This document shows positions 48,375 through 60,160 of a stretch of 64,000 nt of DNA, piece by piece. Source of the stretch: Ryuthela nishihirai. Its lineage: Eukaryota; Arthropoda; Arachnida; Araneae; Heptathelidae. Below the pieces are notes generated by a model. The model was not told where the DNA came from. It made no database searches and saw only the letters and a list, made by a program, of their open reading frames with translations. The stretch is taken from contig JAWZYU010000018.1 in the NCBI GenBank assembly GCA_038380435.1, forward strand, positions 46,859,251 through 46,923,250, written 5' to 3'. A program made the position numbers and the translations under genes. Within the stretch, counting starts at the first letter, position 1. Every line of letters starts with the position of its first letter.

Positions 48375-48492
48375 GTAAATATAGAATTCAATAAATACTT
48401 ATGTGGAAAAAATTATTGCCGACGGTGCGGGATTCAAAACCACGACTCTCTAGAAACATGTCAGAGCACTCTACCACTAAACCAACCATAAA
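48375..48492 (-). mobile_element. SINE-C, copy 2
   Basis: 'caataaatacttatgtgg', 'attgccgacggtgcggg', 'ctctaccactaaaccaacca': same family and orientation as 47,776-47,930, with a degraded B box (gggattcaaaacc). Confidence 0.62.
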
Positions 48493-48889
48493 TCGTTAAT
48501 TATTAATTCTGCAAACTAAATTCAATAAAATATTTTAATAAAAATAAAATATTTTGCAGAATAACTATTAATTCTGCCAAATAAATTCCCTCCCTTCCAA
48601 AATTTTGTCCCATTTCATTGTTTTTGAGAGTGCTGAATTCGAATCTGACAGCCGATTTGTTCTATCACTTTCAGTTTTCTGGAGATATTTGGTTTAATTA
48701 AAAAAAAAACACTATATTACTCAGAGAAGATAAATATTTTTTAACGAAATATTCATTTACATTGCAAAAAATTAACGCTGACATTAATAAATCCTGATAC
48801 ATGTAAATATTTACACAAAAAATATTTTGTTGTCTTCTCTCGCTTTTATTTCATCTCTGGAGCCTCTCGCTGCAGTGCCCTATCACTCA
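48493..48889. other. No gene seen
   Basis: A+T-rich. A short doubled block 'agcctctcgctg' lies at 48,861 and 48,900. Confidence 0.5.
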
Positions 48890-50660
48890 GTATGCTCTGG
48901 AGCCTCTCGCTGAGTATTACAGTAGTCTACCAACATACTCTCGTTCTATTTGGCGCTATATCGTTTTTTCATTTCGGATATGTCTTGATGGAACCTTTCT
49001 CCGTGTTCATCCGAAACCGCTCCCATCAACTGCGGAAAAAAGTGAGGTGTGAATGTAAGAAGTGCAGCTTTAGCGACATATTACATCCTAATACTCTATA
49101 TGAAAAAACAGTTCTACGACGATTTTTTCGTTGTTACGTGCCCTTGCATTACTTAAAACTTTGTAGCAAACATTTCTGAATGCTACACAAGTTCGCTTTT
49201 CATTGTAGTTTAATTTATTTTGTAACTCAGGATCTTGAAACAACTCTCTGATCTGAGGACCATCAAAAATTCCCTCTTTTATTTTTGCGTCGCTAATCCG
49301 TGAAAATTTTCGCCTTAATTAAGCAAATACATCACTCTCTTCATTCACTGCTTTCGCAAAAAATTCCATTAATCCTAATTTGATATGCAGAGGCGGCAAC
49401 AAGATTTTTGTCTTATCCCACTAATGCCGGATGTGCTATGTTCTCACCAGGGATAATATCGGTTAGATCAGGTCATGCTTTCGCCACATAGTGGCAGTCT
49501 TTCGTTCGGATGTCCCAGCAATACAATTAACAACAGTATTTTGTATACTTTCCCTTTTAGCACAGTAAAAAAAAACAATTACTTTTAAGTCTGCACAAGT
49601 ATTCCACCTATATTTCTCGTATTGAATTTTTTGAAGTGGATTCACCATGTTTTGGTACGTTTCTTTCATATGGACTGCGTACCCAGTAGGAGGGTATGAA
49701 AGATGGGAGTACTGCGTACCCAGTAGGTATGTATTGAAGGGTGTTGATTACCATTGTGTAATAGGACTGCTTTCAAGCTCACCTTAGAGGAATGAATGAA
49801 GAGCCTCCACTGTTCAGGGGAGTTCGGTAACTCGAGTTTCTCTAACAGGCCTCGGATGTTGTTACAGTATAGCAGATCACCATCTTTCGAGAAAAATTTC
49901 AGAATTTGGGACTGCCTCTGCGATAAAATGAAATTTTCTCATCTTTTTCTAGAAGTAGTCTGAGTAAGTAGCTAACCAAGTAGCTGTGTTTTGGTTTTTG
50001 GAAAGTCTAAATCCCGAACCAAATCGTTCAATTCTTCCTGAGTGATCAAATGTGGTTCCGTTGTAGGACTTCTCACGCCTTCCATGTTGCTGGGACTAAA
50101 TTATGGAGATTTTGCGATTATGCGATTTTGATTCTGAGACCAGATTGTATTCTGCAGTTGGTATCAGTACAGACAAAGTGTCACCGTGAAAAACGGGTCT
50201 CAATGCGGATACTATGTTAGGGTATTGTACTTTTAGTTTTGATTTAGCAGTAAAGCCTACAAAGTCTGTCATAAAATATAGCAGCCATCCACTTGACTAC
50301 GAGGCTCGTGCCAGATTATAAGTAGACCAAAGGATATAGATTTGTGTGTACGTTTTAACCAGCCAGTCAGAGTTCTCGAACATGTGTTAGAACAAATATT
50401 TGGAGCACTAACTTTATCTTGATCTCCGACCTTGCATCCGAAATAAAGATAATAAGCATTCTTTACGAGTGGTGTGAATACTTTTTGTGCTTTTAAGGTA
50501 ACTTCCCCACATATGTAACAAGCTGTCAAGTTGATTTTTGTAAGAACGAGATGACTGCGATATTGCACTTTAAAAATTATGTAGCAAAACGTACTAAGGA
50601 GACACTGGCGCGAATCAGCAACACTGATCTCACAAAGCAAGTAAAATGCTGAATTCGCAA
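48890..50660 (-). pseudogene. Uncharacterised multicopy protein family, copy 2 (nearly full span)
   Basis: Minus strand. The N-terminal 132-codon frame (50,667-50,269) has a cysteine-rich region: CYICGEVTLKAQKVFTPLV, YLYFGCKVGDQDKV, NICSNTCSRTLTGWLKR, then WHEPRSQVDGCYIL. The spacing (C-x2-C, later C and C-x3-C) suggests zinc binding. Further on, in broken frames, come QYPNIVSALRPVFHGDTL, a QEELNDLVRDLDFPKTKT block, MKETYQNMVNPLQKIQYEK, and near the 3' end NMSLKLHFLHSHLTFF. The second half matches copy 1 (20,535-21,512). Function unknown. This copy shows that the family protein starts with a likely zinc finger. Many stops. Confidence 0.75.
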
Positions 50661-50978
50661 AACACAACGTTAAAAACCTTTGGTAAACACTTTACCAATG
50701 ATCACTTGAGCACATTTCAATTTACAGAAACTTTGCTACAGCGTCTCACACACAGTTATTTATACTCTAACGAACATACTAGAAAAGACGCAAAGAATCT
50801 AGAAGGAAAAGAAGGTTTAACAGCTTCAAGGTTCAAGGTGTTGTTAAGTTCAAGGTGAAATTAACCTCCATTGAGGGGCTCCCTACACCAGTCACAACAG
50901 GAGTAGAAGATAGCAGAAGTACAAGAGCTATCACTCATAGCTAAAAAGTAATCAAGAAATGAAAAAGGAAGAGTGATA
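50661..50978 (-). other. Junction: possible LINE 3' untranslated end
   Basis: Between the uncharacterised relic and the LINE coding region. 'ttcaaggtgttgttaagttc' is a short direct repeat of 'ttcaaggt'. The exact LINE 3' end is not visible to me. Confidence 0.3.
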
Positions 50979-52117
50979 TTAGACCTTGCAGAAAAGGCCA
51001 ATGTTCTGAAAGAAGTCAGTGACCAGTCGGAAGCGTGTTCGCAGCAGCTTCACGTTGTGGTTGTTACCAAGTAGGGAAGTAATGGAACAGTCAGTGATTC
51101 CGATGGCATGAAGCTCCCGGAACAAAGCATCTATTTTAGCATTGTAGCGGGAGCAGTTGAAGAGTATGTGAGATACAGTCACAGCTGTGTAAGTTGCACA
51201 GTTTGGAACTGTAAGCTCTGCCGAGAGTGTGAAGCGTAGAGTGGCAGTAGATGACCCCAACTCTGAAATAATGAATGAGGGTCTCCTCGGTAACCTCCTG
51301 TGGAGGTTACTGAGGAGATTACTTCTCTCCCTGGTGGAGGTTACTTCTCTCCCTGGTGGAGGCTACTTCTCTCCCTGGTGGTTAGAACCAGGGAGAGAAG
51401 GATCAGTCAGGTACCTGAATGATGAACAACTGGAGTCCCAAGGTGCCACTGGGCAAGATTATACTGGATCATCAGTTGTAAGACAAACGTCTTGCAGTCG
51501 CTGTGAAAGAGATGGTAATTGGATACATACATCAGATTCTCAAGCGCCCCCTTCGCGGTGCGATCAGCAAGTTCATTGCCAGGTATCACAACATGGGAGG
51601 GGATACACTGGAAATGAACCATGATTCCGGCAGAAGTTACCTTGGAGCATGTCTCCAAGATCCTCTGGATGTGGAGGGGGTTGCAACTCTTGCTGTTTCG
51701 CTTCTGGGGAACTACCAAGGCTGAATTCAAGTCGGAGAGGATGACAAAATTGCCACTCTCTAGGCTGAAGATGAAAAGTGAAGACTCAAGTATAGCATAA
51801 AGCTCTACACAGGTGGAGGAGGTGAGATGCGGGAGACGGAAACCTCTGGCGATGGCAAAGGCAGAGGCAGCACGTTGCCTCTCCCGGTCCCCAGATCCAT
51901 CAGTGTAGAACTCAGTACATCTCTCATATCGTTTAGTGACATAGGAGGTGGAGAGAAGTCTGATGGCCACTGGATCAGAGTCACTTTTCCGACCTAGAGA
52001 AGGGATAGTGATATTGATCATAAGATCACTGTTTCTCCAGGGTGGAAGGTCAGGGAACAGTGTATTGCCAGCATTCAGCTTCCATCCCTGCCAGCTGTCC
52101 TGCCAGCATCCTGCCAT
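50979..52117 (-). pseudogene. LINE RNase H and C-terminal domain
   Basis: Minus-strand frame 52,117-51,407 has the RNase H pattern: YTDGS (catalytic D, 51,891-51,910), TCVELYAI (catalytic E), VILSDLNSA (D) and IPGNELADRTAK (final D). RNase H removes the RNA template during retrotransposition. After the minisatellite at 51,263 the protein resumes as NCATYTAVTVSHILFNCSRY, the Cys/His tail common in these LINEs, to the stop at about 50,979. Confidence 0.85.
51263..51410. repeat. 22-bp minisatellite inside the LINE
   Basis: About three copies of ctggtggaggttacttctct(cc), followed by the inverted piece accagggagagaag, so the end of the array can fold back. It interrupts the LINE reading frame between RNase H and the C-terminal tail. 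Confidence 0.9.
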
Positions 52118-52439
52118 CGTCTGCAGCTGGCAGGAATGACTCGGTCATAGAAGTACTTGGCAGTCACGGTAATGGCAGAGTGAGGCCTGTCATGCAAATT
52201 CCAGAGAAGCTCATGTTTAGTGTGGAGGGAATGGAGCCTCGAGAGATGACAGAGTATATCTCTCTTCCAGTACAGGTGGAAAGGCATGTAATCAGCCTCT
52301 GCAATGACAGATGCATTAGGTGTATTAGGGCAGAGTCTGAGACAGAGGTGCAGAGATATGCTGTGGACAGTGACCAACTTGTTCAGCAGTGAAGCAGAGG
52401 TATTGCTCAGAAGGTGACCTCTGTAGTTGACACGGGAGA

Positions 52440-53660
52440 AGATCAAATGTCAGTACAAGACCAGGAGGGTCTTGCAAGAACTTCTCCAGTGGGTATCAGC
52501 AAGGAAAGACAGTATATTTCTCTGCACAGCAGCAACTGTCTTAAGATGCTGAATGTGAGGTCCCCAGCTCAGCCTGCTGTCCGGACTACACCAAGGAACT
52601 TATGCTGATGGACGACCTTCATGTGGTCTGGCCCAAGCATGAGGCCAGGGAAGGTGGGTGGAAGGTGTCTCCTCGTAAGAACCATGACCACAGTCTTATC
52701 AGTGGAGAGAATGAGACTTAGATTGTCGAAGAACTTGACGACCATGACCACAGCTCGTTTCATCATGAGCTGAGCATAGTAGGAGTCCTGGCTAGGGAAC
52801 CAGATGCAGATATCGTCTACGTAAGTATAAGACCCACTCTATTCTCGAGTCGAGAGGGTAGGCCTGACAGCAAGATGTTGAGTAACATCGGGCTGAGGAC
52901 CCTCCCCCCCCCCCCCCTTGAGGTACTCTGTGTTTGATGGTGTGGGAGATGTTGAGCGTGTTGCCCAGCTTCACGCAAACTGTCCTGTTGAAGAAGTGCA
53001 TTGTGATCCAGCAGATGATAATTCCTCTGAGGCCAAGATACTGGAGCCTGCAGAGAATATCCGACTGGGACAGGGAATCAAATGCCTTCTGAATGTCGAA
53101 GAATACAGCGATAGTAGTCTTTCCCACGGACGGCGCCTGATCAATAGCAGAGGTGAAGTCGATGAGATTGTCAGATGTGTATCTCCCTTTGCAGAAACCT
53201 GAGAGACTGTCAGGGAGGAGGCCATTAGACTCTAGATACCATTTAAAGCATCCAAGGACAAGTCTCTCTAGGAACTTGCAGAGGCAAGATGATAAAGCAA
53301 TGGGCCTGAAAGATGACAGCTCAGGGGCGGGTTTTCCCAGCTTCAAGATAGTTACGTTGTGTGTTGCCTTCCATGACTCAGTTACTGTGCAGGTGGTCCA
53401 GGAGTGATTGAAGGCTTAAGGAAACACAAACAGAGCCTCAGATGACAGGTTAGCTAACTGAGTATAGTTGACGCCATCAGGGCCTGGTGCTGATGACTGC
53501 TTCGAAGCCCCAATGGCATAGGTGAGTTCCTGCCAGGTGAAAGGATCATTACAGCAAGGCTCAGTCCCAGAGCAGGACTGCTGAGCTGTATCCTCATCAT
53601 TCACTGATGGGGGCAGGAAGGGAAGAGGTGAGGTGCCACAAGAAGGCATTAGCAATGGTG
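52440..53660 (-). pseudogene. LINE reverse transcriptase domain
   Basis: Motifs in order on the minus strand: SSAPGPDGVNYTQL (N-terminal, about 53,470), FRPIALSSCLCKFLERLV, LLPDSLSGFCKGRYTSDNL, FFDIQKAFDSL (first catalytic D), HRVPQGG, and, in another frame, the catalytic YVDD (52,812-52,823), then LSLILSTDKTVVM and HKFLGVV. The frame shift between HRVPQGG and YVDD coincides with a poly-C run (about 52,904-52,917; G-run on the coding strand), where slippage would be expected. Confidence 0.88.
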
Positions 53661-54315
53661 GCTAAGTCCTTCCCACAGGACAGGGCAAGGTTATGGAAGG
53701 GCATCAGGTTTCTGATGTACTTCTAGATTTTCCCAGAAGGGGTGAAGACATTGATGCTGGAGCAGAAAGATCGCAACCTGAACCTTTCATGGCAGTTTAG
53801 GTACCTTCTGATCGCAGCATGTAGCCTTCTAGCATGAAGAATGTCTGCAAATCTACCAGAGCGGCGGGCACGACTTTCGACTCAGCAGCAAATGGTGCAA
53901 AGAACTTATAGTGGATATCTGGATGGGGAAGTGCCCAGGTATCGAGATCGAAACAGTGAAAGCATCAGAGATAGCAGTGAGGGTCTTTGACACTGCACTG
54001 AGATTTGTAGCTTCAATGGCAGAGAAGTAGAAGGTTAATGGGGGTTCTGGACCAGAGATGGGTCAATGTTAATTCTATGGGACCCAACCCCCATGTGTTT
54101 CAAAGGGGATGCGGGCCTTTTCGTCACCCATACAGCTCACAAATGCATATTTCCCCCCTCAATATTTTTCACAATTTCAAATAATTAGTTTTTAAATCAG
54201 ATTTTTACCCATTTTCCTTTTAATTAAATTTTTTCTTTACCCAATAACGTTTTTCTTTTCATTTACTGCAGAACAGACTTTTAAATCAGAGTCTGCGGGA
54301 TAGTCCTTCTTCCAG

Positions 54316-54351
54316 TATAAATACGACATCCATCAGTCAGAATCCTCATTC
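54316..54351 (+). promoter_or_regulatory. TATA/initiator core promoter, left arm
   Basis: TATAAATA at 54,316-54,323 and an arthropod-type initiator TCATTC at 54,346-54,351. The initiator A is 32 bases from the first T of the TATA box, the standard spacing for an RNA polymerase II start. It reads into the zinc-finger/polymerase module of this arm. Confidence 0.6.
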
Positions 54352-55927
54352 TGTTGTCATACGTTGACAGTAACGGTTCTCTGCTGCTGCGCCTCCGTGA
54401 TTTTTTCAACTGTTAGAAGCCAATATTGATAGTTCTCGACATCCTCGTATAGTATAAAATCAGCTATTTTACAACTCACTGCTTTATAATATATCCATGT
54501 GATATATGTGAGAAGGCTTTCCTTCATCAGACCCATCTCATTCGTCATAAGAGAAATCATGATGGAAATAACCTGTTTAAGTGTTCTCAATGCGAATCGA
54601 CATTCTCAAGGAGAGATGATGTCCGACGTCATGAGTTAACCCACGCCTTCAGGAAACCCTACAAATGCGAAGAATGTGCAATGGAGTTTGGAAGAAAAAA
54701 CAATCTTTTACGACATCAAAGAAAGTCAAACAATAATAAGCGAAACCGTTCGGAAGATGAAAGGATTCCCCAAAAGAAACAAAAACCAGACCCTGAAGAC
54801 CCCTGCCAGTTTACAGAACAAATGAAAAGGACCCTGTCAACACATAAACTGATGGCAACTGAAGAAATATCTGTTGACCTCACCTTTTTCCTTTTTCCCT
54901 TGAATCCTCGCGGGAGTCACCCCTAACTCATCTGAAAGAAGAATTGACCTCGAAAGGTAGCATTAAATGGTACCTTGCCGTGCAAGTGCGCTTCAGGAGA
55001 AAAGTCTCCCCTTCTACCTTCGAACACTGCACTCCATTTTTCTGAAGTAACTGTATCACAAGTCTTCCTACATCATCCCTAAACAGAGAACTAGATTCAG
55101 CATATAAGAAGATTAAGACCTCATTTGAAGAATTTGAAGTAGCACATAGTGGATGGACACTAGATGCTGTACTCCACGCTGAAATGAACATTGGAAAATA
55201 TATCCCTCTTTCAGGGTCTAGTTATATCCCTACTCCAAGAGAATTACTGTTAAAACACGCTATTGTCAATGCATGTAATTCTGACCAAAAATGTTTTGTC
55301 TGGTCTGTTTTAGCCTATTTGTATCCTGCCACAGATCATCCACAAAGTCCTACCACCTACATTCATTTAGAAGAAAAATTAAACACATCTGGCATAATTT
55401 TCCCTATAACAAAAAATGAAACATCTAAATTCGAAAAAATGAACAACATTTCTGTCAATGTTTTTGGATCCGAGAAAGAGGTGTTCCCGCTCTACATCAC
55501 GCCATTCAGATTTAAAGAGCATGCATATCTTCTTCTGTTATCGGATGATGAAAAGCAGCATTATTGCTCCATTAAGAATATAAAGGATAAATTCATAAGG
55601 GGATATGACAGTCATCTTATTATGCAAGGAATCGGTATGATCAAAAATAAGAGAATTAATTGCATTCCCAATAACATGGAAAAATACATAGCATTCTCCC
55701 TTGGAATTTTGAATTTCAAAGATTCCTATCAATTTTTAAATGCATCTCTTGAGAAGCTAGTCAATAACCTACCGACAGAAGAATTCCATATTTTAAAGGA
55801 ACATGTTGAAACTGAACGGCTACACCTGGTTTTGAGAAAACGAGTTTACCCCTACGATTACATTGACAGCAACGAAAAGTTTGAAGAACGTTATTACCTC
55901 CACGTGAAGCTTTTTACAATCAGCTAA
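54352..55927 (+). pseudogene. Zinc-finger and DNA polymerase B N-terminal part, left arm (deleted)
   Basis: C2H2 fingers in broken frames (CDICEKAFLHQTH, FKCSQCESTFSRRDDVRRH, YKCEECAMEFGRKNNLLRH) lead to a basic segment. After frame breaks there is a 247-codon open frame (55,184-55,927) starting MNIGKYIPLSGSSYIPTPRE, with CFVWSVLAYLYPATDH and ISVNVFG, which is the N-terminal region of Polinton-type protein-primed polymerase B. At about 55,580 the frame jumps across the deletion, losing the exonuclease motif (YADFES in the right arm), and resumes in GYDSHLI. It ends before the palm domain, so it cannot encode a polymerase. Confidence 0.85.
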
Positions 55928-56012
55928 CAGAAGAGGCGCTAGGGGAAGGAGACTATATGCATGCAATGAAAGTATGGAACTGTTTCGACATAAAAAATCT
56001 AGGCCAATATCA

Positions 56013-57947
56013 CATTTTAAAATTTTTTATTGATATCAAAGTATTTGGAGATACAATTACAATGCGTAGGTTCCACATGATATTTAAGTAATGATTTCCA
56101 TTGATTTACAAATGTATTTACACATTTCACAATGATGCTTTTTTCACATTCATTATAGATATATTTTACAGCCTGCTTACAAAAATTCAGGTTAACAGAG
56201 AAAATAGTTTTACATACATCTGTCTACATATAATAATTACATGCAATATTTTATACAAAAACGTTATGCATACATTCGGATAAATTCATCATATTTTTAT
56301 ATATATTAACTTACAGCTCAAAGGTATTAAAAACACAGATATAATAAAAAATATTCGTTTTCGTTTTTATTATTTTTTCATCATTTTGTAGTGACCATAC
56401 GAAAGGGTGTCATAACTATTTTCTAAAATATATATTTTGTCATCAAATGGTGACAGACCAAGTTTTACACCTTTCAATGTATAAAGATGATGTTGATACT
56501 TTGAATCCTTGTCAAATCTAGTCGAAAAGGTGATTTGTTTATCAAGCAGTCTCTGTAATCCTTGTGACGAAGGGTTCTTTTTATGATGTATTTGGGGACT
56601 CCATTCCCCGTCTTCTTCTCCTCTTGTAAACTTAGAAGAGAATACATCTTTGAACGAAGGCCCGCATATTCTTTGATAGGTACTCTTGAAAGTTCATCTT
56701 TCATTTTACCTAGTACCTTTTTATTATGCATACTATGCAAAACATGATCTATGTGATAGTCGGACGTATCGAAATGATCTATATCATCATAAAATATCGG
56801 CATACACGACTCGGTTTGAAGCTCGTAGCACAGTGAATCTGTATCAGTGAACAATAATTTAGCTTTTTCTCATATTTTGAACTAATATAGTCATAATGAA
56901 AGATATACATCAATATTTTACTAATATCTAGAATACTGAAACCAGCATAAATAGACCTGTTGAGTTTCAATTTAGTTTGCTTTGATTGTACAAATGCGAG
57001 GTAGTTGTCAAAAACGCGAAAAGTGTGAAAAGCAGGTGATGCTACGAGTTTACATACTATCTTTGGGTTCTGAGTGAATTCAATTTTCACTCGATTTCTC
57101 AAATTTTCCATCGTTTTTCCAAACACAGCATTATTCATCAATTTGAAGAAATCCTTCTCGAAGTCATTTCTAGCTTTCTTCCGCTGATCCGTATTAAATT
57201 CTGTATATGGTTTTAGCCAGCAAGACTGATTAAATTCTGAAACGCGATGTATTTTCTTCAGCTTCTTCATACCGAAGGCTAAATATTGTTTCATATTACG
57301 GTAATGAAGGACATCTTTTTACTTAGAATTTAGATTTGGGGCTATTTTCACGACTGATTGTCTTGTATTTATTCCAAGGTTTTGGGCAACCTCTTGACAA
57401 TATGGTGATAGCATGTTGTTGGCAATCGGAAGTTTCTCAGCGGCTAGCGGATAATCATTATGCTTGTTGTGTAAAGAAACTGGATAAAGTAAATAAACTT
57501 CCAATATATACCCTTTATTCGAATCATCAGCAACTGTCGTAATATCTAGATCTTCTATTTCTTCTTTATTAAGCCATCGAAAATCGCTTTGCGGGAGATA
57601 TTGCGACATTGCCCATCCATAAAGATTGTTGGCATCATAATACATAATGTATTTAAAGGGTAACTGAGGATTATAGGTATCTAAATACTTGTTGTTTGCA
57701 GTGCTAAAACGATTGCATATCACTGAAATTCCTCCTCGTATGCCTTTTTCCAGGAAAAGGTACATTGTAGGGTATGTTATTAACTCTAGATTAATATTTG
57801 TCATCTTCAGGCATGCTTGCCAGGCTAGTCCAGGAGCTGTGTAAACATGACAGAGATCAATTTCATAGTATCTGATGCATAGTTATCTGAAATTCTCAAA
57901 CACATCAGCTAAGAGGAGTACGTCGGTCTTCAGGTACAAGTCGTGAT
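56013..57947 (-). other. Single-copy centre between the arms
   Basis: Holds the only copy of the polymerase palm and thumb coding region (to about 56,370) plus about 350 bp of A+T-rich noncoding sequence next to the left arm (56,013-56,369). No other Polinton gene is seen. Confidence 0.75.
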
Positions 57948-60160
57948 ATTGGCCTAGATTTTTTATGTCGAAAGAGTTCCATACTTTCATTGCATGCATA
58001 TAGTCTCCTTCCCCTAGCGCCTCTTCTGTTAGCTGATTGTAAAAAGCTTCACGTGGAGGTAATAACGTGCTTCAAACTTTTCGTTACTGTCAATGTAATC
58101 GTAGGGGTAAACTCCTTTCTCAAAACCAGGTGTAGCCGTTCAGTTTCAACATGTTCTTTAAAATATGGAATTCTTCTGTCGGTAGGTTATTGACTAGCTT
58201 CTCAAGAGATGCATTTAAAAATTAATAGGAATCTTTGAAATTCAAAATTCCAAGGGAGAATGCTATGTATTTTTCCATGTTATTGGGAATGCAATTAATT
58301 CTCTTATTTTTGATCATACCGATTCCTTGCATAATAAGATGACTGTCATATCCCTTTATGTTATGAAATATAACTGGAATCTTATTTGTGAACTTAAAAT
58401 TGAGATTACACGCATTATGAGCGGCACCTCGGAATCGTGATCTCTCACGCGATCTGGTGCCAGAACATCTTTGCAAATATGACAATTGATAGCGTTGCGA
58501 AATGATTCCTCTTCGTGATTTGAAAATTGCATTGGTTTGATCTCTGAGAGTAAATTTTTTATATCGCTTTCTTCTTTAAGCAGACATTCCGAAAACATTT
58601 TTACCACATTAGGACCTCTATAAACTACTGGAGGTTTATAGCTGCAGCCGTCAGGTCCAACAACAAGATATGCAAATCCACAGGGTTCATGATTTGCCGT
58701 GAGAGTGGTGTGAGATTTTGCAGGGTTAGGCATACAAGTGTTCACTTTCACTAGGAATGATTCAAAGTCTGCGTAAATCACGTATGGAACGGGCTGTTGA
58801 AACTTGAAATTTGTGAATTTCATCCATTTCTCCTATTCAGATGGAAATTCTAATCTCTGGGGTCCACGTTCTTGAAAATAGGGAATATGATCCTTCAAGA
58901 GTGATTCATTTGTGAAACGGTTAAGGCAGTAATCACAGTAGAAAGCCTGGCATTTATGTTTAGTGAGAGGACTGAGAAGTCTACTCATATTCTTAATGGG
59001 TCAATAATGCTGCTTTTCATTATCCGATAACAGAAGAAGATTTGCATGCTCTTTAAATCTGAATGGCGTGATGAAGAGCGGGAACACCTCTTTCTCGGAT
59101 CCAAAAACATTGACAGAAATGCTGTTCATTTTTCGAATTTAGATGTTTCCTTTTTTGTTATAGGGAAAATTAGGCCAGATGTGTTTAATTTTTCTTCTAA
59201 ATGAATGTAGGTGGTAGGACTTTGTGGATGATCTGTGGCAGGATACAAAGAGGCTAAAACAGACCAGACAAAACATTTTTGGTCAGAATTACATACATTG
59301 ACAATAGCGTGTTTTAACAGTAATTCTCTTGGAGTAGGGATATAACTAGACCCTGAAAGAGGGATATATTTTCCAATGTTCATTTCAGCGTGGAGTACAG
59401 CATCTAGTGTCCATCCACTATGTGCTACTTCAAATTCTTCAAATGAGGTCTTAATCTTCTTATATGCTAAATCTAGTTCTCTGTTTAGGGATGATGTAGG
59501 AAGACTTGTGATACAGTTACTTCAGAAAAATGGAGTGCAGTGTTCGAAGGTAGAAGGGGAGATTTTTCTCCTGAAGCGCACTTGCACGGCAAGGTACCTT
59601 TTAATGCTACCTTTCGAGGTCAATTCTTCTTTCAGATGAGTTAGGGGTGACTCCCGCGAGGATTCAAGGGAAAAAGGAAAAAGGTGAGGTCAACAGATAT
59701 TTCTTCAGTTGCCATCAGTTTATGTGTTGACAGGGTCCTTTTCATTTGTTCTGTAAACTGGCAGGGGTCTTCTGGGTCTGGTTTTTTGTTTCTTTTGGGG
59801 AATCCTTTCATCTTCAGAACGTTTTCGCTTATTATTGTGTGACTTCTTTGATGTCGTAAAAGATTGTCTTTTCTTCCAAACTCCATTGCACATTCTTCGC
59901 ATTTGTAGGGTTTCCTGAAGGCGTGGGTTAACTCATGACGTCGGACATCATCTCTACTTGAGAATGTCGATTCGCATTGAGAACACTTAAACAGGTTATT
60001 TCCATCATGATTTCTCTTATGAGGAATGAGATGGGTTTGATGAAGGAAAGCCTTCTCACATATATCACATGGATATATTATAAAGCAGTGAGTTGTAAAA
60101 TAGCTGATTTTATACTACACGAGGATGTCGAGAACTATCACTATTGGCTTCTAACAGTTG
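56370..60160 (-). pseudogene. Polinton zinc-finger / DNA polymerase B, right copy
   Basis: Minus strand: three C2H2 fingers (from about 60,080), a basic linker, then a family B DNA polymerase. Exonuclease motif YADFES is at 58,758-58,775, with a CHIC...H finger-like segment after it. Palm motif A DANNLYGWAM is at 57,608-57,637, motif B KLMNNAVFG at about 57,119-57,150, and motif C FTDTDSL at about 56,835-56,856. The C-terminus SYGHYKMMKK is followed by a stop at 56,370-56,372. Such enzymes copy linear DNA from a protein primer. At least four frameshifts or stops (for example near 59,640, 58,997, 57,315, 56,855) inactivate it. Whether the fingers were fused to the polymerase or were a separate short gene cannot be told from the broken frames. 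Confidence 0.88.

Larger units (their letters stand above)
54026..56012 (+). repeat. Left inverted arm (about 2.0 kb)
   Basis: Reverse complement of the right arm from the very end to 'ctaggccaatatcac'. Differences are scattered single bases plus one large gap: right-arm sequence about 58,375-58,990 has no counterpart here. Confidence 0.9.

Noticed and set aside
51229..51624. 131-codon plus-strand frame at the LINE 3' end
   Set aside because: Antisense shadow of the RNase H region; the minus-strand reading has catalytic motifs.
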